This document shows positions 28,339 to 36,681 of a stretch of DNA of 36,681 bases, piece after piece. This DNA is from Alphaproteobacteria bacterium. Lineage in GTDB: Bacteria > Pseudomonadota > Alphaproteobacteria > Rickettsiales > UBA998. The position numbers and the translations under genes were made by a program. The stretch spans positions 1 to 36,681 of the forward strand of contig RDZH01000004.1 of NCBI GenBank assembly GCA_004293935.1. The letters are read 5' to 3'. Within the stretch, counting starts at the first letter, position 1. Every line of letters begins with the position of its first letter. The notes beneath the pieces are model-generated. The model was given only the letters and a program-made list of their open reading frames with translations. It was not told the origin of the DNA and did no database searches.

Positions 28339-28344
28339 TATAAT
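28339..28344 (+). promoter_or_regulatory. Possible -10 element for the sdh operon
   Basis: A perfect TATAAT lies 65 bases before the sdhC ATG, in the AT-rich gap after the ctrA terminator. The -35 position holds only TTAATT at 17-bp spacing, so the call is weak. Confidence 0.3.
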
Positions 28345-28408
28345 GATTGGTACGTATAAGATTCAAATTATTCTGTCCATTTTTGTTTTATTGCATTAGG
28401 TGTTACGC

Positions 28409-28825
28409 ATGAGTTCACACAAACCTTCAGGGGTGCAACGCCCTCTTTCTCCACATCTGGGGATTTATAAACCGCAGATTTCTTCTGTACTCTCCATTAT
28501 GCATCGCGCTAGTGGCGTTTTTCTATCCCTTGGCTCGTTGGTGTTTGCCGTATGGATTTTTTGCGCTGCTTATTATCCTGATGCCCATGAAACGGTCAAT
28601 GTAGCATTTACAAGCACCATCGGCACAATGTTTCTTATCGCATGGAGTGCCGCATTCTATTATCACGCGAGCAACGGCGTGCGTCACCTTTTTTGGGATA
28701 TGGGCAAGGGTTTCTCGATACGTTCTATGACCAAATCAGGGATTGCCGTGCTATGCATCACCGCAACCTGCACCATCATCACATGGATGATTATTTTGAA
28801 CGGAGTATCCTATGAGCCAACATAA
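28409..28825 (+). CDS. sdhC: Succinate dehydrogenase cytochrome b556 subunit
   Basis: SdhC is one of two membrane anchors of complex II and helps bind haem b and quinone. The 138-residue protein has RPLSPHLGIYKPQISSVLSIMHRASGVFLSLG, the family signature with the Ser/Arg quinone-site region, three membrane helices, and YYHASNGVRHLFWDMGKG with the candidate haem-ligand His. ATG 28409 is preferred over GTG 28400, as AGG lies eight bases upstream. Its 3' end overlaps sdhD by 14 bp, indicating translational coupling. Confidence 0.96.
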   Translation: MSSHKPSGVQRPLSPHLGIYKPQISSVLSIMHRASGVFLSLGSLVFAVWIFCAAYYPDAHETVNVAFTSTIGTMFLIAWSAAFYYHASNGVRHLFWDMGKGFSIRSMTKSGIAVLCITATCTIITWMIILNGVSYEPT

Positions 28826-29207
28826 TCGTTTACGTAGCCATCTTTCACGCGCCCGTGGGCTTGGTTCTGCCCATGAGGGAACGCATCATTGGGTGTGGCA
28901 ACGCCTTACAGCATTAGCAATCCTCCCTTTATCCATGTGGTTCATTATCTCGATGATAAGCATGGTGCGTTTGCCTGACCCGATCGATTTAGCTAATTGG
29001 ATGAGCTACCCCTTTAATGCGATTTTATCTGTCTTTTTATTCCTTGCCTTGTTTCATCATGCGCGCCTAGGCTTGCAGGTTGTGATTGAAGATTATGTGC
29101 ATAAGCCATGCATCAAAATCGCTGCATTGGTACTCATCAAAGGTATATTTATCTTCGCTACCATTGCAAGCATCGCATCTGTAGCGAAACTACATTATTA
29201 CATCTAA
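28812..29207 (+). CDS. sdhD: Succinate dehydrogenase membrane anchor subunit
   Basis: The second membrane anchor of complex II (131 aa). It opens with a basic N-terminus, then [19 protein letters not shown], and has three membrane helices; [19 protein letters not shown] carries the likely haem-ligand His and the conserved quinone-site Asp-Tyr. The gene starts inside sdhC and is followed after 31 bp by sdhA. Both ends of the protein and the helix pattern look complete. Confidence 0.95.
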   Translation: MSQHNRLRSHLSRARGLGSAHEGTHHWVWQRLTALAILPLSMWFIISMISMVRLPDPIDLANWMSYPFNAILSVFLFLALFHHARLGLQVVIEDYVHKPCIKIAALVLIKGIFIFATIASIASVAKLHYYI

Positions 29208-29238
29208 ATTCATTTGTTTCTTTGGGAAGTATTATTTT

Positions 29239-31032
29239 ATGACATCATCCTATCCTATTATTGATCATCATCACGATGTGGTGGTTGTAGGTGCTGGCGG
29301 AGCGGGTTTGCGCGCTACATTTGGTATGGCAGAAGTGGGGTTGAAAACCGCGTGTATTACAAAAGTGTTCCCTACGCGCAGCCATACAGTTGCAGCACAG
29401 GGGGGCATTAGTGCAGCTCTCGCTAATATGGGGGAAGATAATTGGCGTTGGCATATGTATGATACCATCAAGGGCTCAGATTGGCTTGGTGATCAAGATG
29501 CGATTGAATATATGTGCAAAAACGCTATTGATGCTGTGATTGAACTTGAGCATTATGGCGTGCCTTTTTCGCGTACTGAGGATGGGAAAATCTATCAACG
29601 TCCCTTTGGAGGCATGACAACCAACTATGGTAAAGGTCCTGCAGCACAGCGCACATGCGCCGCAGCGGATCGTACTGGTCATGCGATTTTGCATACGCTC
29701 TACACCCAAGCATTACGCCACAAAGCAGAATTTTTCATTGAATATTTCGCTCTTGATTTGCTGATGAATGAACATGGCGAATGTTGTGGTATTTTAGCGT
29801 GGAATCTTGATGATGGTACAATCCATCGCTTCAATGCGCATATGGTGGTGCTTGCTACGGGTGGATATGGTCGCGCTTATTTCTCATGCACATCCGCCCA
29901 TACCTGCACAGGTGATGGCGGGGGCATGGCACTACGTGCAGGGATTCCACTGCAAGATATGGAGTTTGTTCAGTTTCACCCCACGGGAGTTTATGGCGCA
30001 GGTTGTTTAATTACCGAGGGTGTGCGCGGTGAAGGTGGATACCTCACCAATTCTGAAGGTGAACGCTTCATGGAGCGTTATGCTCCTTCTGCCAAGGATT
30101 TAGCATCACGCGATGTGGTGAGCCGTTCAATGACCATGGAAATCAATGAAGGGCGTGGTGTCGGTCCGAATAAGGATCATATTTATCTACACCTTGATCA
30201 TTTAGGTGGCGATGTGATTCATAAGCGTCTGCCGGGTATTGCAGAAACAGCCAAAGTCTTTGCGGGCGTTGATGTCACGAGAGAGCCGATCCCCGTATTG
30301 CCAACCGTGCATTATAATATGGGCGGTATTCCAACCAATTATCATACGGAAGTGGTGACTCTTTATAATGGCAATCCTGATGCCGTGATCCCCGGACTCA
30401 TGGCGATTGGTGAAGCAGGATGTGTCTCCGTGCATGGGGCGAATCGTTTAGGATCAAACTCCTTATTGGATTTGGTGGTTTTTGGACGAGCAGCGGCACA
30501 TCGTGCGCGTGATATTCTTAAACCCAATATGCCCCCACGCACGCCATGTGTTGCCGCAACGGAACGCGCTTTAGCCCGATTTGATGAGTTGCGTCATGCC
30601 TCTGGTTCAAACACAACCTCTGAGATACGTCGCGCTATGCAACGCACCATGCAAAATCATGCTGCCGTATTCCGTACTGATAAAATCTTACGTGAAGGTT
30701 GTGTCAAGATTGATGAGATCGTTGCATCCTTTGCCCACATAGGATTGAAAGATCGCAGCCTTGTTTGGAATAGTGATTTAGTGGAAACGCTAGAACTTGA
30801 TAATTTGCTTGGACAAGCATCCGTGACTATGCATTCCGCAGAAAACCGTAAGGAAAGTCGCGGGGCGCACGCGCAGGAAGATTATCCTGAACGTGATGAT
30901 GAAAATTGGATGAAGCATACACTCGCATGGTTTGACCCAAGCAACGGTGTGACCATCGATTATCGTCCTGTGCATCTTTATACCCTCACGGATGAAGCTG
31001 AATATATTCCACCAAAAGCACGAGTCTATTAA
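29239..31032 (+). CDS. sdhA: Succinate dehydrogenase flavoprotein subunit
   Basis: The catalytic FAD subunit of complex II, oxidising succinate to fumarate on the cytoplasmic face. The 597 residues include the dinucleotide-binding [12 protein letters not shown], the covalent FAD-attachment His49 in [11 protein letters not shown], the substrate-site segment [25 protein letters not shown] and the closing [24 protein letters not shown]. Its stop codon overlaps by one base the start of an M48 peptidase gene, so the usual sdhA-sdhB adjacency is broken here. Confidence 0.98.
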   Translation: MTSSYPIIDHHHDVVVVGAGGAGLRATFGMAEVGLKTACITKVFPTRSHTVAAQGGISAALANMGEDNWRWHMYDTIKGSDWLGDQDAIEYMCKNAIDAVIELEHYGVPFSRTEDGKIYQRPFGGMTTNYGKGPAAQRTCAAADRTGHAILHTLYTQALRHKAEFFIEYFALDLLMNEHGECCGILAWNLDDGTIHRFNAHMVVLATGGYGRAYFSCTSAHTCTGDGGGMALRAGIPLQDMEFVQFHPTGVYGAGCLITEGVRGEGGYLTNSEGERFMERYAPSAKDLASRDVVSRSMTMEINEGRGVGPNKDHIYLHLDHLGGDVIHKRLPGIAETAKVFAGVDVTREPIPVLPTVHYNMGGIPTNYHTEVVTLYNGNPDAVIPGLMAIGEAGCVSVHGANRLGSNSLLDLVVFGRAAAHRARDILKPNMPPRTPCVAATERALARFDELRHASGSNTTSEIRRAMQRTMQNHAAVFRTDKILREGCVKIDEIVASFAHIGLKDRSLVWNSDLVETLELDNLLGQASVTMHSAENRKESRGAHAQEDYPERDDENWMKHTLAWFDPSNGVTIDYRPVHLYTLTDEAEYIPPKARVY

Positions 31033-31853
31033 TGAATCGATTTATCCTACATTTTGTTGTTGCTGCATCATGCGCCCTCACACTCACGGCGTGCCATAAT
31101 TCTATGACCTATTCACCCAAGGCAACGCAGGCTGAATTAGAGCAAGAACGCATCGAACATGAACGCGTTGCACGCGCTGCAGGGCGCACACAGCCCACTT
31201 CACCTATGACACTCAATCGTCAATCGATTATGCAACGTGTGAATGATGTTGGGGCGCGCACTCAGCAAGCAGCCTATCAACAATGCATTGAAATGTTTGG
31301 GCAGCAACATAAGTGTGCGTTCAATATTGAGGTGGCGAATAAAGGCGGGTTAAACGCCTATGCAAACGGAGAAAAAGTAGTAATTTTCCCTGAAATGGTT
31401 GCTTTTACTCATAATGATAGCGAGCTTGGATTAATCCTTGCGCACGAAATGGCACATAACATCATGATGCATCCACAAGGGCAGCAACAAAATACTGCTA
31501 TCGGTGGCATTTTGGGTACTTTGGGTGATGCATTGGCAGCATCGCAAGGTCTCAATACGGGAGGTGCTTTGAGCCAATTAGGAGCGCAACGCGCTTTGCT
31601 GCGTTATTCCAGCAAGTTTGAGCGCGAAGCGGATTATGTTGGTTTGTATATCTTAGCGCGTGCGGGATATGATGTGGCAGCCGCACCAGAATTTTGGCGG
31701 CGTATGTCTGTTGCAAATCCTGATGGAATCTACACATCCACTACCCATCCCACCAATCCTGAGCGTTATGTTAACCTGAAAAAGACAATTACTGAGATAC
31801 AATCGAAGCAAGCAAACGGACAACCCCTTATTCCTATGATGAAGAAAGGATAA
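31032..31853 (+). CDS. M48-family zinc metallopeptidase lipoprotein
   Basis: The N-terminus has a lipoprotein signal: hydrophobic FILHFVVAASCALTLTAC with lipobox LTAC and Cys21 as the lipid anchor. Residues about 60-255 form an M48-type peptidase: HEMAH (138-142) gives two zinc ligands and the catalytic Glu139, and EREAD (197-201) supplies the third ligand. The overall length (273 aa) and a long Gln/Gly/Ala-rich loop between the motifs match small periplasmic Oma1/LoiP-like quality-control proteases. The start overlaps the sdhA stop (TAATG), so it is translated with the sdh operon, which suggests but does not prove a role with complex II or membrane proteins. Confidence 0.92.
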   Translation: MNRFILHFVVAASCALTLTACHNSMTYSPKATQAELEQERIEHERVARAAGRTQPTSPMTLNRQSIMQRVNDVGARTQQAAYQQCIEMFGQQHKCAFNIEVANKGGLNAYANGEKVVIFPEMVAFTHNDSELGLILAHEMAHNIMMHPQGQQQNTAIGGILGTLGDALAASQGLNTGGALSQLGAQRALLRYSSKFEREADYVGLYILARAGYDVAAAPEFWRRMSVANPDGIYTSTTHPTNPERYVNLKKTITEIQSKQANGQPLIPMMKKG

Positions 31854-31858
31854 ATGCT

Positions 31859-32143
31859 ATGACCACTAACGATGCCCCAAAAACAAAAGAGGAGCTTACG
31901 AAACAGTTGCGTATGCTCACATGGGCTTTGTATTTCGTGATGTTCACTGTAACTGGAATAGCAGCATATTTTTATTTTGTTTTTGAGGATGATACAGTTG
32001 CTATGGCACTATTGCTCCAAGTAGTTATAGAATATATGGTACTTCGTCATATTACTAAAACCACGCAAGAAAAAATAGCACTTGCTCCCTCATCACCATC
32101 ACCATCATCATCACATACCACACCCCAGACACAAAGTTACTAG
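31859..32143 (+). CDS. Small two-helix membrane protein, unknown
   Basis: This 94-residue protein has a charged N-terminus, two hydrophobic segments (about 19-42 and 46-62) and a low-complexity Ser/Pro/Thr/Gln tail. AAGGA eight bases before the ATG supports translation. It lies five bases after the peptidase gene and nine before sdhB, so it belongs to the operon. No family is recognised. Confidence 0.7.
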   Translation: MTTNDAPKTKEELTKQLRMLTWALYFVMFTVTGIAAYFYFVFEDDTVAMALLLQVVIEYMVLRHITKTTQEKIALAPSSPSPSSSHTTPQTQSY

Positions 32144-32152
32144 GAGTATTTT

Positions 32153-32950
32153 ATGGCTGAATTTACCTTACCTAAACATTCAAAACCCACCAAAGGCGAA
32201 ACATTTGCTGCCCCTGAGGGAGCAGCGCGTGTGCGTGCTTTTAACATTTATCGTTGGAATCCTGATGATGTCGATGCCACAGGTGTGCCGAAAAACCCAC
32301 GCATTGATCGCTATGAGATTGACCTTGCAAGCTGCGGTCCTATGGTATTGGATGCGTTGATTTACATCAAAGATCATGTTGATTCCACCCTCACCTTCCG
32401 ACGTTCATGCCGTGAGGGTATTTGTGGTAGCTGCGCGATGAATATTGACGGCACGAACACCCTTGCATGTACCAAAGCCATTGACGATGTGGCGGGTGAT
32501 GTGGCGATTTATCCGTTGCCACACATGCAAGTCATCAAAGATTTAGTCCCTGATTTGCGTCATTTTTATGCACAATATGAATCGATTGAACCGTGGCTGA
32601 AAACGCAAACCCCAGCCCCTACCCGTGAACGCTTGCAATCCCCTGAAGATCGTGAGCAACTGGATGGTCTCTATGAGTGCATTTTGTGCGCATGTTGCTC
32701 CACCTCATGCCCAAGCTATTGGTGGAATTCAGATCGTTATCTTGGTCCTGCAATTTTATTGCAAGCCTATCGTTGGATTATTGATTCACGCGATGAATTT
32801 ACGGGGGAGCGTTTAGATAATTTGGAAGATCCGTTCCGTTTATATCGTTGCCACACCATCATGAATTGTGCAAAAACTTGCCCGAAAGGACTCAATCCTG
32901 CAAAGGCGATTGCAGAAATCAAAAAATTGATGGTTGAGAGGAAATATTAG
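32153..32950 (+). CDS. sdhB: Succinate dehydrogenase iron-sulfur subunit
   Basis: SdhB carries electrons from FAD to quinone. All cluster ligands are visible in the 265 residues: [2Fe-2S] C86, C91, C94 and C106; [4Fe-4S] C176-C179-C182 with C186; [3Fe-4S] C233, C239 and C243. The gene has AGGAG seven bases upstream and completes the complex II set, two genes downstream of sdhA. It ends 29 bp before zapE. Confidence 0.98.
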   Translation: MAEFTLPKHSKPTKGETFAAPEGAARVRAFNIYRWNPDDVDATGVPKNPRIDRYEIDLASCGPMVLDALIYIKDHVDSTLTFRRSCREGICGSCAMNIDGTNTLACTKAIDDVAGDVAIYPLPHMQVIKDLVPDLRHFYAQYESIEPWLKTQTPAPTRERLQSPEDREQLDGLYECILCACCSTSCPSYWWNSDRYLGPAILLQAYRWIIDSRDEFTGERLDNLEDPFRLYRCHTIMNCAKTCPKGLNPAKAIAEIKKLMVERKY

Positions 32951-32979
32951 GGGCATATAGCTAGCGTTGGCACCCGATC

Positions 32980-34071
32980 ATGTCCCAAACGCCACTTGCA
33001 CGCTATCAGCAACGCATTGACTATGCGGAACTCTCTCCTGATCCTGCACAGGAATCGGTTGTGCAAGCGTTTCATGCGCTGCATGAGGCTTTAACCATGC
33101 AGAATAAACCGCAAAACTCGATCTGGCAGCGGTTTTTTGGCAAGGATTCGGACGAACCCATCAAAGGTATTTATCTTTGGGGGGGGGTCGGTCGTGGAAA
33201 ATCCATGCTAATGGATATGTTCTATCAATGCACAGAAGGCATGTCGCGTCGTCGCGTGCATTTTCATGCTTTTATGCTGGAACTACAGCAACGTATCCAT
33301 TATCATCGGCTACGCTCGAACGATGATCCACTGCTTGCCGCCGCGCGTGAGGTGGCAGAATCGGCGCGTTTATTGTGCTTTGATGAGCTGCAAGTGCATG
33401 ATATTGCCGATGCCATGATTCTGGCACGGCTATTTTCTTATCTCATGGAACATGACTGTGTGGTGGTATTCACCTCCAACCGTCCGCCCGAAGATTTGTA
33501 TAAGCATGGACTGCAACGTCAAAAATTTCTTCCTTTTATTGAATTAATCCGTGAACATATGCATATTATCACGGTAGATTCGCCAAGGGATTATCGCCAA
33601 GGGCGCATCAGTGCCTATTATCCACGTTTTTTTTCGCCCAATGATGAGAAAGCACGTTATGATCTGGAGCAACGCTTCTGTGAAATGACTGGGCATAATA
33701 TACCACACCCACTTACCCTCACCGCAGGTGGGCGTAGCCATACGCTTGAACGCACCTATCATGAGATTGGCTGGTGTAGTTTTGCGCAACTATGTGAAGC
33801 ACCGATGTCTTCCCTAGATTATCTGCAATTAGTCCGCGTATTGCGGGTGCTGTTTTTAACAGATATACCCATACTCACACCTGAGCAACGTAATGCTTCG
33901 ATTCGTTTTATCACACTTATTGATGTGTTATATGAAGCACGAACGACACTTTTTTGTACTGCAGAAGCAGAACCCGAACATCTCTATGATTATGGCAGCT
34001 ATAGTTTTGAGTTCGCCCGCACCGCATCACGCCTAAGGGAGATGATGTCGGATAGTTATGGAGGCTTATAA
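32980..34071 (+). CDS. zapE: Cell division ATPase ZapE (AFG1 family)
   Basis: ZapE is an AAA-type ATPase that binds FtsZ and affects Z-ring stability; the mitochondrial relative AFG1/LACE1 deals with respiratory-chain subunits. The 363-residue protein has Walker A GGVGRGKS (68-75), Walker B LLCFDELQVHDIADA, sensor VVVFTSNRPPEDLYK and the closing YSFEFARTASRLREM. Its position right after sdhB is common in Alphaproteobacteria as far as recalled. It converges on dnaB with five bases between stops. Confidence 0.95.
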   Translation: MSQTPLARYQQRIDYAELSPDPAQESVVQAFHALHEALTMQNKPQNSIWQRFFGKDSDEPIKGIYLWGGVGRGKSMLMDMFYQCTEGMSRRRVHFHAFMLELQQRIHYHRLRSNDDPLLAAAREVAESARLLCFDELQVHDIADAMILARLFSYLMEHDCVVVFTSNRPPEDLYKHGLQRQKFLPFIELIREHMHIITVDSPRDYRQGRISAYYPRFFSPNDEKARYDLEQRFCEMTGHNIPHPLTLTAGGRSHTLERTYHEIGWCSFAQLCEAPMSSLDYLQLVRVLRVLFLTDIPILTPEQRNASIRFITLIDVLYEARTTLFCTAEAEPEHLYDYGSYSFEFARTASRLREMMSDSYGGL

Positions 34072-34076
34072 GAAGA

Positions 34077-35618
34077 TTAATGATCCATCATGGCGTTATA
34101 GCGATCATCGGCTAAATCATCAAAGCGTGTTTGATCCCCAAAGAATTGTAGCGTTACTGTACCAATCGCACCATGACGTTGCTTGGCTACAATCACATCA
34201 GCACGCCCATAAACGCGTTCCATTGCCTCTTGCCATTCATTGAATTTCGGAGATGTTTCATCGGGCTTACCGCGAGAGAGATAATATTCCTCACGATAGA
34301 CGAACATCACAACGTCTGCATCCTGCTCAATACTCCCTGATTCACGTAAATCAGAGAGTTGCGGGCGTTTATCTTCGCGTGATTCCACCGCACGAGAAAG
34401 CTGGGAGAGTGCCACAACAGGGACATTCAATTCTTTAGCAAGTGCTTTGAGTCCTTGCGTAATTTCTGATACTTCCTGCACGCGGTTCGCTTGTGAACGG
34501 CGGGATGCTACGGTCAAGAGTTGCAAATAATCCACCACAATCAATCCAAGATTATGAATACGCTTCAACCGACGCGCTCGCGCCCGCACTGCAGTAATGG
34601 AAAGCGCAGGCGTATCATCCACAAAAAACGGCATGGTTGCCAATTCTTGGTTGGTGGTGATCAAACGTGAAAATTCCTCATCGGTTAACTCGCCACGTAA
34701 AATACCTGAGGAATTAATGTTCGCTTGTGCGGATAAAATACGCGTTGCTAATTGCTCGGCAGACATTTCAAGGGAGAAAAACCCCACTGATTTCATCGGA
34801 GTTTGCGGCTGCGTTTTACGTGCCGCTTCAGCTTCATGCGCAAACTGCAAGGCAGCTTTATAAGCAATCGTGGTTGCAAGCGCGGTTTTCCCCATCGAAG
34901 GTCGCCCCGCAAGAATCACGAGATCGGATTTTTGTAATCCCCCAAGCAAGCGATCAACATCGCGTAGCCCTGTACTCACTCCAACAATTTGCCCTTTACG
35001 CTTAAAGGCATGTTCCGCCATCGTCACAGCAGCCGTGCCAAACACCCGAAAGGGCTGGAAATTCTTCCCCGTATCCCCACTTTCTGCAAGTTGGAATAAT
35101 TTTTGTTCTGCATCTTCAATATGTTGCATTGCAGTTCGGTCGAAATCTTGTATATAGCCTTGGGTGACAATATCCTCTCCCAAAGCAATCACGGCACGGC
35201 GCAAATACAGATCATAAATAATCTGGGAATATTCACGCACATCAATCACCGCCGTTGCTGCGACGGCTAAATTGGTAAGATAATTATTCTGTATGGTTTC
35301 ATTGACTTGTTGTGTATTAAAAAAATGCTTCAACGTCACATGATTGGCAATATTGCCACGATCATGAAAAAGTTGTATTGCTGCAAAAATCCGTTGATGC
35401 AGTCCTTCATAGAAATGTTCGGGGCGCAGGCGATCATCCACATGATGCAACGCTGCATTATTCACCAAAATAGCCCCAAGCAGGGCTTGCTCGACATCAA
35501 GATTACAGGGTGCATGGCGCACCACAGCCACATCTTGCCCCCCATGCGAAAGCATATCATCCCCATGTGGTTGGAAGATATTAGCAAGTGCGTCATCAGA
35601 GAGGTGCGAATGGTTCAT
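34077..35618 (-). CDS. dnaB: Replicative DNA helicase DnaB
   Basis: DnaB is the hexameric 5'-3' fork helicase. The N-terminal primase-binding domain begins NLDVEQALLGAILVNNAALHHV. The RecA-like domain has Walker A GRPSMGKT and Walker B LIVVDYLQLL, and ends with QADVVMFVYREEYYL and KQRHGAIGTVTLQFF. Counting from ATG 35618 it has 513 residues; an upstream ATG (35645) would add nine. Neither start has a clear ribosome-binding site. The core is uninterrupted, with no intein. The MBL-fold gene is divergent. Confidence 0.97.
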   Translation of the reverse strand: MNHSHLSDDALANIFQPHGDDMLSHGGQDVAVVRHAPCNLDVEQALLGAILVNNAALHHVDDRLRPEHFYEGLHQRIFAAIQLFHDRGNIANHVTLKHFFNTQQVNETIQNNYLTNLAVAATAVIDVREYSQIIYDLYLRRAVIALGEDIVTQGYIQDFDRTAMQHIEDAEQKLFQLAESGDTGKNFQPFRVFGTAAVTMAEHAFKRKGQIVGVSTGLRDVDRLLGGLQKSDLVILAGRPSMGKTALATTIAYKAALQFAHEAEAARKTQPQTPMKSVGFFSLEMSAEQLATRILSAQANINSSGILRGELTDEEFSRLITTNQELATMPFFVDDTPALSITAVRARARRLKRIHNLGLIVVDYLQLLTVASRRSQANRVQEVSEITQGLKALAKELNVPVVALSQLSRAVESREDKRPQLSDLRESGSIEQDADVVMFVYREEYYLSRGKPDETSPKFNEWQEAMERVYGRADVIVAKQRHGAIGTVTLQFFGDQTRFDDLADDRYNAMMDH

Positions 35619-35648
35619 GTAGGTGCTGTTATAGCGTAGTATCATAAT

Positions 35649-35680
35649 TTTTTCAATAACTTCATAACTTATTGGAAAAA
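35649..35680. promoter_or_regulatory. Inverted repeat in the dnaB divergent promoter region
   Basis: TTTTTCAATAA (35649-35659) and TTATTGGAAAAA (35669-35680) are reverse complements apart from one bulged base, around a 9-nt loop. The repeat is entirely AT-rich, so it may be an operator or only composition. Confidence 0.35.
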
Positions 35681-35722
35681 CTTAGTTGAATCTTAAACCT
35701 ATTCATCGAAAATCACCGTCAT

Positions 35723-36559
35723 ATGGATCAAGGAACATTCTCAGCAAATTTTTGGGGCGTGCGTGGTACAATGCCGACTGCACACCCTTCTGTCATGCGC
35801 TATGGTGGCAATACGTCCTGTGTTGAGGTGCAATGCAACGGTATTACGTTCATCCTTGATGCTGGTTCAGGCATCGTGAATCTTGCCCACCACTTACCAA
35901 ACCATGCACATTTATTGCTTTCTCATACTCATATTGATCATATTGTTGGTTTATGTTGTATGTCCAAGATTTTTTCACCCGATTTTTCGATGGATATATG
36001 GGCAGGGCATTTGCTCCCTGAATGTATGGTGGATGAAGTATTATCGCAAATGATCAGCCCTCCCCTTTTTCCTATCCCCATCAAGGCGGTTGCTGCACAA
36101 CTTAATTATCACGATTTTTATGCGGGCAGTGAGTTATTCCACAAGCATTTTTTGGATCGTGGCATACAAATCTATACCTATGCTTTGCAGCACCCCGATC
36201 GTGCGACAGCATACCGTATTGCATGGAACGGGAAATCTTTATGTTATGTCACAGATGTTGAACATGTGACGGATGAATTGGATGAATCACTGATTCATTT
36301 TATCCGCTGTAGCGATGTCGTAATTTATGACAGTACCTATGATGATAGTAATTTCACCCCCTATATTGGCTGGGGGCATTCAACATGGCAACATGCCTTG
36401 CGCATTGGTGAAGCTGCTATGGTAGATAAGATGGTATTATTCCATCATGACCCAAGTTCAACCGATGATATTCTTGATCAGCGTGCTGAATATATTGAAC
36501 AGCATCATGCAGGCAGAGCAATCATGGCACGTGAAGGTTTAACCTTAATACTTGCCTAA
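35723..36559 (+). CDS. MBL-fold metallo-hydrolase
   Basis: This 278-residue protein has the metallo-beta-lactamase fold motifs: FWGVRGTMP, YGGNTSCVEV and the metal-binding HTHIDH (SHTHIDHIVGL), then a later Asp (YVTDVEH) and His (GWGHSTWQHA, LFHHDPSSTD). It most resembles the PhnP/COG1235 group, many of which are phosphodiesterases, but the substrate is not predictable. The segment after it (36560-36681) shows no gene. Confidence 0.88.
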   Translation: MDQGTFSANFWGVRGTMPTAHPSVMRYGGNTSCVEVQCNGITFILDAGSGIVNLAHHLPNHAHLLLSHTHIDHIVGLCCMSKIFSPDFSMDIWAGHLLPECMVDEVLSQMISPPLFPIPIKAVAAQLNYHDFYAGSELFHKHFLDRGIQIYTYALQHPDRATAYRIAWNGKSLCYVTDVEHVTDELDESLIHFIRCSDVVIYDSTYDDSNFTPYIGWGHSTWQHALRIGEAAMVDKMVLFHHDPSSTDDILDQRAEYIEQHHAGRAIMAREGLTLILA

Positions 36560-36681
36560 AAATACTCGTACATAGGCATTGCCAACAATAGATTGATTTG
36601 ATAGCAAAATCTTTGTATATCCATAGCCACACGGCATATTGGAGCATTTTGATAGATTTAGAGTATCTTTTTGTTCTTCGA

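Overview
The window comes from an alphaproteobacterium with a moderate, AT-leaning base composition. The clearest markers are a near-canonical CtrA cell-cycle regulator, a 1,603-residue NAD-glutamate dehydrogenase of the 180-kDa class, a gyrA-coaD pair, an sdhC-sdhD-sdhA...sdhB cluster and a FliI flagellar export ATPase. ThiC, HemB and ArgD show that it keeps real biosynthetic capacity, so it is not a strongly reduced Rickettsia-like genome. Palindromic repeats, a decaying IS30 transposase and a toxin-antitoxin pair show accessory activity. The order cannot be fixed from the sequence alone; most of the window is chromosomal housekeeping.

Layout. 1-662: a broken IS30 transposase (minus), two related hairpins at its truncated end, and a duplicated about 52-bp hairpin repeat that also supplies the last codons of the next gene. 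663-2927: a membrane histidine kinase with a degenerate ATP-binding domain (minus), divergent from a small membrane protein. 3030-5844: thiC and a BASS-type transporter (plus). 5859-17416: a long minus-strand block of gyrA-coaD, NAD-GDH, hemB, and a methyltransferase plus glycosyltransferase pair. 17568-18019: a CAT-anticodon tRNA followed by a tRNA-like 3' fragment, a perfect 2 x 50-bp tandem repeat and a palindromic interspersed repeat. 18020-20475: orphan ParA, Sua5/TsaC and RlmE. 20565-21423: a TacA/TacT-type toxin-antitoxin operon with a clear promoter and a 16-bp perfect terminal hairpin. 21588-23597: a protein joining N-terminal RTX calcium-binding repeats to a C-terminal vanadium haloperoxidase domain. 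23676-25841: OmpW and ArgD. 25845-28231: fliI divergent from ctrA. 28409-32950: succinate dehydrogenase with an M48 lipoprotein peptidase and a small membrane protein inserted between sdhA and sdhB. 32980-36559: zapE, dnaB and an MBL-fold hydrolase.

How the genes fit together. SdhCDAB and NAD-GDH feed the TCA cycle and respiration. HemB supplies haem, including that bound by SdhCD. GyrA, DnaB, ZapE and CtrA cover replication, division and cell-cycle control. ThiC, CoaD and ArgD are cofactor or amino-acid enzymes. TsaC and RlmE modify tRNA and 23S rRNA. The most unusual items are the RTX-haloperoxidase fusion, the interrupted sdh operon, the tRNA-associated duplication and the repeat that forms the 3' end of the kinase gene. 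No complete new defence system, CRISPR array or prophage was seen.
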